Positions 54,021 through 62,886 of a stretch of 64,000 bases of DNA are shown here, in pieces. The stretch is from Deltaproteobacteria bacterium (GTDB lineage Bacteria; Lernaellota; Lernaellaia; JACKCT01): the NCBI GenBank assembly GCA_020633895.1, contig JACKCT010000012.1, positions 1-64,000 on the forward strand, given 5' to 3'. The position numbers and the translations under genes are program-made. Position 1 is the first letter of the stretch. Each line of letters begins with the position of its first letter. The notes beneath the pieces are model-generated. The model worked only from the letters and a program-made list of their open reading frames with translations, ran no database searches and was not told the origin of the DNA.

Positions 54021-55300
54021 TGACCGCATCGAATTCGCATTTGACAACTCGGCGCCGAGGCGCGCCCGCGCTTGCGCTCCTGGCCGTCGCGGCGGCCATG
54101 GTCGCATGGACGTCCCTTCCCGCGAGCGCCGGTGAGCCCTCCGGCCGACCGCCCTTTTATCGCGAAACCCTCTCGCTCCTGGTCAAGATCGACGCCCAGA
54201 CCGACAACGGCGCCGTCGACGGCACGGGCATCATTTTCGGTTGGGACGAAAAGCGTTTGTTTATCGTCACCGCCGCCCATGTGGTCTGGCCCGACGACCA
54301 GCGCGGACGCCCGGCGTCGCCGGTGAAGGTGAGCCTGCGCGACGTGCAGGGCACCAAATTCGACGCGGAAGTGCTCGAAGAGGATTACGATCCGGTCAGC
54401 GACATCGCCGTGATCGCCGTCTCTCTGGTCGACCAGCCCCTCATCTCCACGCAGGTCTTCCCCACGCTGGTCGTGGCCAGAACCGACGACCTGAACGAAG
54501 GTTCGACGGTCTACGGCGTCGGTCTGAACGGTCGTTATATCGAATATCCCATCCACGAGCGCCCCGCCGTGATCACCAAGGCCCTGCGCGAGCACATCGA
54601 ATTTCGCGCCGACTACGTCAAGGAAGAATATTCGGGCGGCGCGCTCATCAACGAATACGGCCTCATCGTCGGGATGATTCTGGAGACGAATTTTGCCATC
54701 GAAATGACGGTTGTCCTGGAGCAGCTTTCCGACTGGGGATACAAACCCATCATCCGCGTGACCGGCCCGCGCCTGATGCCGGTGGGGCCCCAGGAGTGGT
54801 CCATCGGCCTGGGTGTGGGGAGCCTGTCGAACCTGGAATCCCGGGACACGCCCTCCGGGGACCGCCTCGTCATCGGCGGAGTGCGCGTCGGCTATTTGCG
54901 CACGGTGCAGCCCTCGTGGTCGGAAAACGTCTACGTCGGCGCCCACGCGGAATTCTGGTACGGCCGCGACGGCGAAGACATGCAAACCGGGGCGTCGGAC
55001 CTGGACCGGGCGACGTATCAGATTCTCCAGGGCGGCGGCGGATATTATTGGGCTCCGGCGAACGGCGACTTTTTGCGCATCCTGCTCGGCCTGGGCCCGG
55101 CGGTGCGTTTCACGCAGATGGATTGGTCCGACGACGGGCGTAGCGGCAGCCGGGCGTTTCTCAAGTTGGCCGGATTCGGCACGCTGGGAATCGACCTGGC
55201 CGTGTTCGACGGCGGAGGGTTGGGTCTGGCGGCGACGGGAGCGTCGGATCTGGAAACCACGCAGGTCGACGGCCTGCTCAAGGCCTATTTCGAGTTTTAA
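54020..55300 (+). CDS. Trypsin-like protease domain fused to C-terminal beta-rich domain
   Basis: 426 aa. Signal peptide (ALLAVAAAMVAWTSLPASAG). The protease-like domain (residues 40-240) has TGIIFGWDEKRLFIVTAAHV (catalytic His), DPVSDIAVI (Asp) and EEYSGGALINEYGLIVGM (Ser in SGG); it is shorter than DegP and has no PDZ. Residues about 250-426 consist of repeated amphipathic strands with aromatic girdles (GLGVGSLSNL, VYVGAHAEFWYGRD, GGGYYWAP, FLRILLGLGPAVRFTQMDW) ending in Phe, like a small outer-membrane barrel. A protease joined to a barrel would present it at the outer membrane. The barrel reading is inference. Confidence 0.6.
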   Translation: MTASNSHLTTRRRGAPALALLAVAAAMVAWTSLPASAGEPSGRPPFYRETLSLLVKIDAQTDNGAVDGTGIIFGWDEKRLFIVTAAHVVWPDDQRGRPASPVKVSLRDVQGTKFDAEVLEEDYDPVSDIAVIAVSLVDQPLISTQVFPTLVVARTDDLNEGSTVYGVGLNGRYIEYPIHERPAVITKALREHIEFRADYVKEEYSGGALINEYGLIVGMILETNFAIEMTVVLEQLSDWGYKPIIRVTGPRLMPVGPQEWSIGLGVGSLSNLESRDTPSGDRLVIGGVRVGYLRTVQPSWSENVYVGAHAEFWYGRDGEDMQTGASDLDRATYQILQGGGGYYWAPANGDFLRILLGLGPAVRFTQMDWSDDGRSGSRAFLKLAGFGTLGIDLAVFDGGGLGLAATGASDLETTQVDGLLKAYFEF

Positions 55301-55355
55301 AAAGTCCTTTGAGGGTCCCCGGCGTTTCGCTAAAATGCCGATCGGGCTCATTGCC

Positions 55356-55400
55356 CTGCACTGTCTGCACTGGTTGCTGCACTGCTTGCTGCACTGCTTG
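55356..55400 (+). repeat. 12-bp tandem repeat
   Basis: Units CTGCACTGGTTG (365-376), CTGCACTGCTTG (377-388) and CTGCACTGCTTG (389-400) follow a 9-bp partial unit CTGCACTGT, all within 55356-55400. It lies in the 128-bp gap before the Cys-rich lipoprotein gene. It could be a slippage-prone spacer that changes the distance between promoter and start. Confidence 0.7.
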
Positions 55401-55428
55401 CACGGCATTTGACACTGGATCTGGATGA

Positions 55429-56853
55429 ATGATGTCCGGCCGCGCCCCATGGTTGATGCTCGTCTTCCTCGTCGCTTTGACGACCGTGGGGGCGTGCGCG
55501 TGGGAGTCGGGCGAGTCGTTGTTTTCCGACACCAAATCCGGCGAGTGCCGCGCGTGCGAGTTTGAAGGCCGTTGCTACGAGGACGGCGAGCCCAACCCGC
55601 TCAACACGTGCCTGGCGTGCAAGGTCTCTGACGACGAAGGCCACTGGGACCAAAACCTTGACCCGACCTGGCTGCGGCTATGCACCGCGTGCGAGGGCTG
55701 CCTCTACGGCAACGAGTGCTTCGACGTGGGCGAGACGCATCCCGAACGGCCGTGCATGGTCTGCGGGGGCCCGGATAGCGACATCGGCTGGGTCGCGGTC
55801 GAGGATCAGACGGATTGCGACGACGGGCTGCTGTGCAACGGCATCGACTGGTGCCAGGACGGCACATGCCGCCACGAAAACCCCGCCTTCCAGGACTCCC
55901 TATGGTGCAACGGCCAGGAAGCGTGCGACGACCTGTTGGGCGAATATTCCACCGGCGACCCGTGCCAGGGCGTGAACGTGGAATGCGACGAGTCGGAGGA
56001 CGAATGCATCCTCTCCGACGAATACTACTGCTTCCTCGCCCGCCGCGACCATCCCCAGCCCTGCCAGCTCTCGGCCAACTGCCGCTACGTGCAGCTTCAT
56101 GTGGACGTGGACAACTCGCCGGTCATCGAAGGCCTGGCCCACTATGAATTCGACGACGCCACCACCGACCTGATGCACGGCTACCACTTCCGCGACGACC
56201 GGTGGGTGCTCTTCGATCGCTCGCGCCTGGGTTACAGCTACGGCCTGTCGATCATGAACAGCGCGATCCTGGACATCGCCTCGTTCCCGGCTCAGCAGTA
56301 CCTCTTCGACGTCATCACCGGCGAGCCGAAGGACGACACCGTCGAATGGTTCCTGGACCTGATCCCCATCGAATCGTGCCTGAACTGGCCCGAGCCCATG
56401 CCGGACAACAAATCCGGCGCCGTGGCGCCGCCGTCGGACGAGGTACCCCGCCTGCCGACCGCCGCGGAGGTGGACGCGGCGGACGACAAAATCGGCGCGG
56501 ACAGCTTCGTGTGCATGAACGCCTCGTCCGGCATCGAAAAGACGCGCCTGGCGATCTTCAATATCCCGGAAACGGGCATCTTATACGGCGTGGAATTCTT
56601 ACCCGGCTCAACGGAAAAGCCGTGGCATGTGGGCGGCGCGACCGAATTCGTCGCCGACGAAGATTCCCGCGCCGGGTGGTGGAAAAACGGCAAGTGGGCG
56701 CTCTATGCCCGGTACTGGCAGGAAGGCGCGGAATTCGCCTTCGGGTTCTATCTGTCGGACGGCGAAGGCAAGGTGACGTTCATGCCGTACGATTTCGACG
56801 GTCTGCCGGCCTTCGTGGCGCCGATCGATGTAAAGCTCACGGACTGTTTCTAA
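55429..56853 (+). CDS. Cys-rich lipoprotein
   Basis: 474 aa. Signal with lipobox LTTVGAC. Residues 35-200 contain more than 20 Cys in short repeats (CRACEFEGRCYEDGE, CTACEGCLYGNECFD, CDDGLLCNGIDWCQDGTC), similar to the Cys-rich arrays on secreted proteins of Myxococcota. The C-terminal 270 residues have few Cys and are not recognised. ATG 55429 and 55432 are both possible. Its TAA overlaps the stop of the converging gene. Confidence 0.6.
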   Translation: MMSGRAPWLMLVFLVALTTVGACAWESGESLFSDTKSGECRACEFEGRCYEDGEPNPLNTCLACKVSDDEGHWDQNLDPTWLRLCTACEGCLYGNECFDVGETHPERPCMVCGGPDSDIGWVAVEDQTDCDDGLLCNGIDWCQDGTCRHENPAFQDSLWCNGQEACDDLLGEYSTGDPCQGVNVECDESEDECILSDEYYCFLARRDHPQPCQLSANCRYVQLHVDVDNSPVIEGLAHYEFDDATTDLMHGYHFRDDRWVLFDRSRLGYSYGLSIMNSAILDIASFPAQQYLFDVITGEPKDDTVEWFLDLIPIESCLNWPEPMPDNKSGAVAPPSDEVPRLPTAAEVDAADDKIGADSFVCMNASSGIEKTRLAIFNIPETGILYGVEFLPGSTEKPWHVGGATEFVADEDSRAGWWKNGKWALYARYWQEGAEFAFGFYLSDGEGKVTFMPYDFDGLPAFVAPIDVKLTDCF

Positions 56854-58484
56854 CTCCGCTTCGAACTCAACTTCTTACCCGCGTCGCCCTTTTTCCCGTC
56901 ATGGCAGAGGCAGATCTTCTCCGAGCCCGCCCAGCCGATCCCCGGCGCCCGCACCAGGTAGATCGGCAGCGTCCCGTGATACGCCCGACCGATGCGGTGC
57001 ATCTCGTGCCCCGTGTCGAGCTTGTGAAACGGCCCTAGGACGGCAAAGACAGGGCGCTCGTCGCCCCACGCCTTCGCCTGTCGCTTGACGTCTTTCGCGT
57101 CGGACCCCTTGAGACGCTCCACGGTTATCCCGCTCGTCTTCGCCGAGACGCGATTCGTCAGGGCCAGCGGGCCATAGGTCCGGTCGTCGGCCAGCACCAC
57201 CGCGTCGGCCGGCAGCGCGTCCAGCACATCGGCGGCGAATCGACCGGCTGTCGGCGATCCGGGACAGGTCGGATTCAGGAATTGGCGGTGATAGTCCCCG
57301 GCGTCGGCGACCTGGAACGGATTGGCGCCCGCGAGGTTGAGCGCCATCGGCGTGACGATGTCGGCCAGCGTCGGCATCACGATCATCGACCCGCTGATCC
57401 CCGCCGTGACCAGCCCCGCCGCGACACTGTGGCGGCTATAGCTGATGCGCCCCATGACCTGTCGCCAAAGTTCCTGCGCGCCGAAGCCGACGAAAACGGC
57501 GAAGCTGAGGAACGCGGGAACGAACATGCGCCACGGCTCGGCGACGTTGTATTTGAGCGCAAAAATAAAATGCACCAGCGCCGTCGGCCAGATCCACCAA
57601 TTCGCCGCCCCGGCACGCGCGAGCGCCAGGGGAATCCCGACCAAGCCCAGAATCAGCCCCAGACCTGCGAAGTTGTACGCCCAAAATCCGACGAAATATT
57701 CAATCGCCGGACCCCAATCGACGTAACGCGTGCCGAGGATGCGGTCCTTGTAGAAATCGGTTTCGGAGAACAGATAGGTGTGCCCCAGGTCGATGATGTC
57801 CCGGCCCGACGCGAGATAGAGAATCGACGACAGAATCATCGGCGAAACGCCGACCAGCGCCGCCACCGCCGCGGGTTTGAACCAGCCGACGGGCAGGTCG
57901 CGCCGTCGGGAATAAAGATAGAGCAGAATGCCCGGCACCGCCGGCAGATAGAAGCGATGATGCACCCACCCCAGGCCGAAGAGAAACGCGGCCTCGTACA
58001 GGGGGCGGGGCCTCTGTTTGTCGAAGGCCATGAGCCGGTCGATCGTCGCGAGCAAAATCAGGGCATAAAGCGGCACCGTCGGACCGGCGTGGACTCCCGT
58101 CCAAACCGCGTGCGCCGCCGCGAAGGAAAACGCCGAAGCCGAAGCGCCGGTGTGGCCCAATCCTGTGCGGCGCATCACCCGATAGAAAAACATCGCCGCC
58201 AGGCCGCCTAAAACGGCGCTGCATCCGGCGGTGCCCAGGGAAATGTGGTCGGCCATTGCCCAAGGCAGGACGAACAACTTGATGACCAAAGTGGTGAGCG
58301 GATGGTGCCCCGCGTCCGGCCAAAAATCCCAGCCGTTCAGCGCCCGGAGCTGCGCCACCGCCCCCTCGCCCCACGGGGCCTCGTAGGACGACGTCACGAG
58401 ATACAACAGTGTGACCACGGCGAAGACGACGGCCTGCCCGGACCGGGATATCGCGCTCGGCGGCGCCGTTTCGGAATGCGTCAT
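56850..58484 (-). CDS. Membrane glycosyltransferase-like protein (GT-C / DUF2723-like)
   Basis: 544 aa with about eleven membrane segments. The first periplasmic loop reads EAPWGEGAVAQLRAL and GWDFWPDAGHHPLTTLVIKL, laid out like the acidic and HPP/HHP loop motifs of DUF2723/PMT-type GT-C enzymes. The C-terminal 130 residues form a soluble domain (DVLDALPADAVVLADDRTYG) common in such proteins. It would transfer sugar from a lipid carrier on the outer face of the inner membrane. ATG 58484 has GAGGG upstream. Confidence 0.6.
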   Translation of the reverse strand: MTHSETAPPSAISRSGQAVVFAVVTLLYLVTSSYEAPWGEGAVAQLRALNGWDFWPDAGHHPLTTLVIKLFVLPWAMADHISLGTAGCSAVLGGLAAMFFYRVMRRTGLGHTGASASAFSFAAAHAVWTGVHAGPTVPLYALILLATIDRLMAFDKQRPRPLYEAAFLFGLGWVHHRFYLPAVPGILLYLYSRRRDLPVGWFKPAAVAALVGVSPMILSSILYLASGRDIIDLGHTYLFSETDFYKDRILGTRYVDWGPAIEYFVGFWAYNFAGLGLILGLVGIPLALARAGAANWWIWPTALVHFIFALKYNVAEPWRMFVPAFLSFAVFVGFGAQELWRQVMGRISYSRHSVAAGLVTAGISGSMIVMPTLADIVTPMALNLAGANPFQVADAGDYHRQFLNPTCPGSPTAGRFAADVLDALPADAVVLADDRTYGPLALTNRVSAKTSGITVERLKGSDAKDVKRQAKAWGDERPVFAVLGPFHKLDTGHEMHRIGRAYHGTLPIYLVRAPGIGWAGSEKICLCHDGKKGDAGKKLSSKRS

Positions 58485-59054
58485 GCGGCCCTCGTCGTGG
58501 GAATCCGCGAAGTATGACCGCCGGCGGCCGGAATGTCGCTGACATGGCGCAGTATTTCGCCGCATCGACCGCGCGTGCGAGCGACGGCGGCAATTTTCAC
58601 ATGACTTGGGTCCATCGGTTGATTGTGGTCAAAGGCGCACCGCAACGCAATCCATGACATCACGATGGAACACGACATGAATATTTCTCGGCCCCATGGG
58701 TGGATGAATCCTGCTATACTGCCGATATCTTATGGATTGAGGGGGTCGCCGAGGCGGGTCGAGGGCGTCGTGTCGCCCGTGGGCTTCGGGGCGGATGACC
58801 GGGAGTCGGGACGTTGCCGGGAAAGAAAAATTCTTTGCCTTGGTGACGCCGATGTGGTACATACCGGGCGCTCGATAGCGACTTCCAATGTCACCATCGA
58901 ACGTCTTCATCAAGATTTGGCGCTTTTGCGCGGCGGTAACGTTCGCACCATGGCTAGCGATGGCTTTGGCGTGCGTTTTGTGTGTGTTTTGTGACGGTAC
59001 TCGTGCCCAACGCAATCCTGTCGACGTCGGCAGGGCCCTATTCAAGGAGTGAGG
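58485..59054. other. 570-bp intergenic region between divergent genes
   Basis: No gene is called. Open frames here lack codon bias and ribosome sites. An extended -10-like TGCTATACT (58712-58720) points toward the subtilase gene but lies about 330 nt upstream of it and has no -35 partner. The remainder shows nothing recognisable. Confidence 0.4.
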
Positions 59055-60725
59055 ATGATGCGTAAGTCCCTGGTGTTGGCCGCCGTTTTCGTGCTGGCCG
59101 TATCGGTGGCCGCGAACGCCGCTTGGCTTGACCCGGAGTTGGTCAATCAGTTGGCGACCGCGGATGCCGACGAAAAGGTCTCGATTTTCGTGACCCTGAA
59201 TGACGAAGTGGATCTCGAGGCGATCGTCAAGGACGCCAACGCGCGTCATCTGTCGCTCGAACAGCGCCACTACAATGTGATCTCGGCCCTGCAGGAAAAA
59301 GCCGCCGAGACGCAGGAAGGCCTGATCAACCGCCTGGAGCAGGATCGCCGCCTGGGCCTGGTCAGCGACTACCGCACGTTCTGGATTCAGAACGCGGTCG
59401 GCATGACGGTCAAAAGCGACTACATCACCAAGCGCCTGGTCAACGACAAGTCGATCAAGTCGATTTATTTCGATTATCCCATCGAGGTGATCGCGCCGAC
59501 CTTCGAGGCCCCGGCCGATCCCCCGTCCCTGCTGGCCAACGAGGGCGGCATCGACGCCTCCAACGCTCCCGACCTGTGGGCGCTGGGCTTTGACGGCACG
59601 GGCACCCTGGCCTGCGATCAGGACACCGGCGCCGACGGCACGCACTCCGCCTTCGCCAGCCGCTGGCGCGGCCTGGATTCGGGCGTGTCGGCCGGCGAGG
59701 CCTGGTTTGATCCGAACGGCAGCGAGACCTTCCCGACCGACTCGGGCACCCACGGCACGCACACCCTGGGCACCATCGTGGGCTCGGGCGGTATCGGCAT
59801 GGCCCCCGGCGCCAAGTGGATCGGCGCCAAGACCATCGACGTCCCCGGCGGCAACATCCTGACCGACGCGGTCGCCGCGTTCCAGTGGTCCGCCGACCCG
59901 GACGGCAACCCGGGCACCTTTGACGACGTTCCCGATGTGGTCAACAACTCCTGGGGCCTGCCCCGCGGCTTCTACGGCTCGTGCCGCGCCGACTTCAACT
60001 CCGCCATCGACGCGGCCGAGGCCGCCGGCGTGGTGGTGGTCTTCGCCGCCGGTAACGAAGGCTCCAGCGCCGAGACGCTGCGTTCGCCCGGCAACCGTAT
60101 CACCAGCCAGTTCAACTCCTTCGCCATCGGCGCGTTGAACCAGAACAACACCTCCATCGCCAGCTTCTCGTCCCGCGGCCCGTCCGACTGCGACGGCGCC
60201 ACGATCAAGCCGGAAATTTCGGCGGTCGGCGTGAACGTGCGTTCGGCGGCTCCGGGCGGCGGGTACAGCACCAAGAGCGGTACCTCCATGGCCACCCCTC
60301 ACGTGGCCGGCGCGGTTCTGCTGCTTCGCGACGCCTTCCCGAACGCCACCCCCGAAGACATCAAGTTCGCCCTGTGGCACACGGCCACCGACCTGGGTGA
60401 CACCGGCGAGGACAACACCTACGGCAACGGCGCGATGGACGTCTACGCCGCGTACCTGTACCTGGCCGACGGCAGCGGCGATCCTTGCGCGCAGATCGTG
60501 CAGGATTACGTCGACCTGTGCGGCGCTGACTACAACGACACGTACAACACGGTCTGCACCGTCAACCAGAACCCGGGCTGTCTGTCCACGTGCATCGACC
60601 TGTACGGCGTGTGCTCCGACATCGCCAACTGCTACAACACCTCCGAGTGCGACAACCCGCCGGGCGACGACGATGACGACGATTCCGGCGGATGCGGCCG
60701 CAATCGCGACTCCTACAGCAACTAA
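59055..60725 (+). CDS. Secreted subtilisin-like (S8) serine protease
   Basis: 556 aa. Signal peptide (VLAAVFVLAVSVAANA), then an inhibitor-like propeptide (residues 20-145: EKVSIFVTLNDEVDLEAIV). The catalytic domain has the Asp region CDQDTGADGTHSAF, His in SGTHGTHTLGT, oxyanion Asn in VVNNSWG and Ser in SGTSMATPHVAG. Near the Asp the usual hydrophobic D-T-G context is altered. The last 75 residues contain eight Cys and finish with an Asp run and SGGCGRN, resembling the Asp linkers of the local lipoproteins but at the other end of the chain. AAGGAG lies 5 nt before ATG 59055. Confidence 0.8.
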   Translation: MMRKSLVLAAVFVLAVSVAANAAWLDPELVNQLATADADEKVSIFVTLNDEVDLEAIVKDANARHLSLEQRHYNVISALQEKAAETQEGLINRLEQDRRLGLVSDYRTFWIQNAVGMTVKSDYITKRLVNDKSIKSIYFDYPIEVIAPTFEAPADPPSLLANEGGIDASNAPDLWALGFDGTGTLACDQDTGADGTHSAFASRWRGLDSGVSAGEAWFDPNGSETFPTDSGTHGTHTLGTIVGSGGIGMAPGAKWIGAKTIDVPGGNILTDAVAAFQWSADPDGNPGTFDDVPDVVNNSWGLPRGFYGSCRADFNSAIDAAEAAGVVVVFAAGNEGSSAETLRSPGNRITSQFNSFAIGALNQNNTSIASFSSRGPSDCDGATIKPEISAVGVNVRSAAPGGGYSTKSGTSMATPHVAGAVLLLRDAFPNATPEDIKFALWHTATDLGDTGEDNTYGNGAMDVYAAYLYLADGSGDPCAQIVQDYVDLCGADYNDTYNTVCTVNQNPGCLSTCIDLYGVCSDIANCYNTSECDNPPGDDDDDDSGGCGRNRDSYSN

Positions 60726-60747
60726 TCGTCGACACCACGACAACGCG

Positions 60748-60779
60748 CGACCGGGGCCCATGGGCCCCGGTCGTTTTTT
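60748..60779 (+). terminator. Rho-independent terminator
   Basis: A nearly perfect 12-bp stem (CGACCGGGGCCC with GGGCCCCGGTCG) is followed by six T. It terminates the protease transcript. Confidence 0.85.
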
Positions 60780-60852
60780 GTGCGGTCGTTTTTTTACCCC
60801 GCCCTTGCTAAGCTGCGCGCCAAGTGCGACAAATTCATGAGGATGAGGCGCA

Positions 60853-62886
60853 TTGTCGACGACGCGACATTCCTTTTCCCGCACGGTCCTGCTTCCGCTG
60901 GGGGTCTTTCTCGGCGTCGCGCTTATTTTTTTCGTCACGTGGCTTTTGGCGGAAAAAAACAAGGCCGAAGCCATTCGGCACCAAACCGAATTGATGACCG
61001 AGCAGGCGGCGATTCGCCTGGAGGAATTCTTCAAGATCCGGCTCAATCTCGTCGGTCAGATGCGCGACTACTGGCTGCTGGGCCGCATCAATACGCCCGA
61101 GACGTTCACCCAACACGCCCTGGCGATTGAATCCCAATTCTCCGGCATCCAGGCGATCAACTGGGTGGATCGATACGGCGTGATCCAGTGGGTGGTCCCC
61201 GAGACGACCAACCGGGCCGCTCGCGGCCTGAGCCTCGCCACGCACCCCACGGCCGGACCGACCTTTCGCGCCTCCGCCAAGACCGGTGAACCGCGCATGA
61301 CCATGCCGCTGGACTTGGTGCAAGGCGGCCGGGGCATCACCGGATATTTTCCGATCATGGACGAGGGCCACGTACGCGGTTTTATCAACGTGGTCTTTCG
61401 CATCGGCCCGATGATCGAAGACGCCCTGGCCCGAGGCATTCGCAACAACTACGACTTCGCCATCTACGACGAGGACGGGCATAACTCCCTCGTCTATTCC
61501 AGCAACGCCGATCCCCGAACAATCCTGGACGCCCAACCCTCCTCCCGCCGGCATATGCAGTTCGCCAACCATCAATGGCTGGTCGTGCTGACGCCGACGG
61601 AAAAAGTGCTGAACAACATTGTCGCGCCGATCGATCTGTCGATCCTCATTCTGGGATTTGCGATGGCGTTGGTGCTCTCGCTGCAAACGCGGGCGATGAT
61701 GGCGTCCAACGAACGTATCCGCGCCTCCGAGCGCCAGTATCGGGCCATCTTCGAGGCGGCGGGCACGGCGATGATCAATTTCGACGAGGACTCGGTCATC
61801 ACCCTGGCTAATTCCGAGTTTCTGCGCCTGGCCGGCATCACCGACGAAGACGTCGCCCGAGGAGTCACCTGGCGCCAGTTCATCACGCCCGAGTCCATGG
61901 ACTACATGGACGACTATCACGAAAAGCGCGGCCGCAAACCCGAATCGGTGCCCAATCGCTACGAGGCCGAGGTCGTCGATTCGTCCGGTAAACAGCACGT
62001 GGGCATCGTGAATATCAGCGTGGTGCCGGGCACCTCCAAGCGCGTCGCGTCCTTTCTGGACTTGACCGACCAGAAGCGCGCCGAGGCCCAGATGTTCCGC
62101 GCCGAAAAGCTCGCGGCCCTGGGCCAGATCAGCGCGGGCATCGCCCACGAGATCAACAACCCGAACAACTTCATCTACTTCAACCTGCCGATCCTCAAGC
62201 GCTATATCTCCGCGATTCAGCCGTTTCTGGACGCCGAGGCCGAGCGCAATCCCGATCTGAAGGTTCTGAACATGCCCTATGCCGAGTTCATCGCCGACCT
62301 GGACAAGCTGATCGGCAACATGAAACACGGCTCGGAACGCATCAACGGCATCGTCTCCGAACTGAAGAACTACATCCGCAGCCACGACGCCGAGCAAAAA
62401 TCGCCCAAGCCCCTCAACGAGGTCATCGACAACGTCCTGACGCTGGCCGGCAAGCAGGTCGGAACGTCGGTGCGTCACCTGGATGTGGACGTGGAGCCGG
62501 ATCTGCCCTTGGTGCGCATGAATTCGGGCAAGATCGAGCAGGTGCTCATCAACCTGCTGGTCAACGCGGCCCAGGCCTCGGACAAGGAAGACTCCCGCGT
62601 CTCCTTGCGGGTTTGGAATTCGACCGATCGGCCGGGGTTTGTCGCGATCGAGGTGGAAGACAACGGTCACGGCATCCCGCCGGATATTTTGGGGCAGATT
62701 TTCGATCCGTTCTTCACCACCAAGGGCCGGGAATCGGGGACAGGTCTTGGCTTGGCCATCTCGCAGCGTATTATTGAAGAACACGGGGGCGAAATTCGGG
62801 TGGCCAGCACGCCGGGCGTCGGCACCCGATTTACCGTGATGCTACCCAATGTTTCGGCCAACGTTTCGGAAAGCGATTCGGCATGA
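60853..62886 (+). CDS. Sensor histidine kinase with CHASE-type and PAS domains
   Basis: 677 aa from TTG 60853 (GAGG just upstream). Membrane helices at about 10-32 and 258-278 enclose a periplasmic CHASE-like domain (FSGIQAINWVDRYGVIQWVV, GYFPIMDEG). A PAS domain follows (FEAAGTAMINFDEDSVITLA), then the H-box ISAGIAHEINNPNNFIYFNL and an ATPase domain (LINLLVNAAQAS, EVEDNGHGIP, GTGLGLAISQRI). The stop overlaps the start of the sigma-54 regulator (ATGA), so the two form a two-component pair. Confidence 0.85.
   Translation: MSTTRHSFSRTVLLPLGVFLGVALIFFVTWLLAEKNKAEAIRHQTELMTEQAAIRLEEFFKIRLNLVGQMRDYWLLGRINTPETFTQHALAIESQFSGIQAINWVDRYGVIQWVVPETTNRAARGLSLATHPTAGPTFRASAKTGEPRMTMPLDLVQGGRGITGYFPIMDEGHVRGFINVVFRIGPMIEDALARGIRNNYDFAIYDEDGHNSLVYSSNADPRTILDAQPSSRRHMQFANHQWLVVLTPTEKVLNNIVAPIDLSILILGFAMALVLSLQTRAMMASNERIRASERQYRAIFEAAGTAMINFDEDSVITLANSEFLRLAGITDEDVARGVTWRQFITPESMDYMDDYHEKRGRKPESVPNRYEAEVVDSSGKQHVGIVNISVVPGTSKRVASFLDLTDQKRAEAQMFRAEKLAALGQISAGIAHEINNPNNFIYFNLPILKRYISAIQPFLDAEAERNPDLKVLNMPYAEFIADLDKLIGNMKHGSERINGIVSELKNYIRSHDAEQKSPKPLNEVIDNVLTLAGKQVGTSVRHLDVDVEPDLPLVRMNSGKIEQVLINLLVNAAQASDKEDSRVSLRVWNSTDRPGFVAIEVEDNGHGIPPDILGQIFDPFFTTKGRESGTGLGLAISQRIIEEHGGEIRVASTPGVGTRFTVMLPNVSANVSESDSA

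Noticed and set aside
58629-61046. 805-residue minus-strand open frame
   Set aside because: Antisense to the subtilase and its terminator. No recognisable domain, no ribosome site, Val/Gly/Arg-rich shadow composition.
60835-62784. 649-residue minus-strand open frame
   Set aside because: Antisense to the CHASE/PAS histidine kinase, which is coherent along its whole length.
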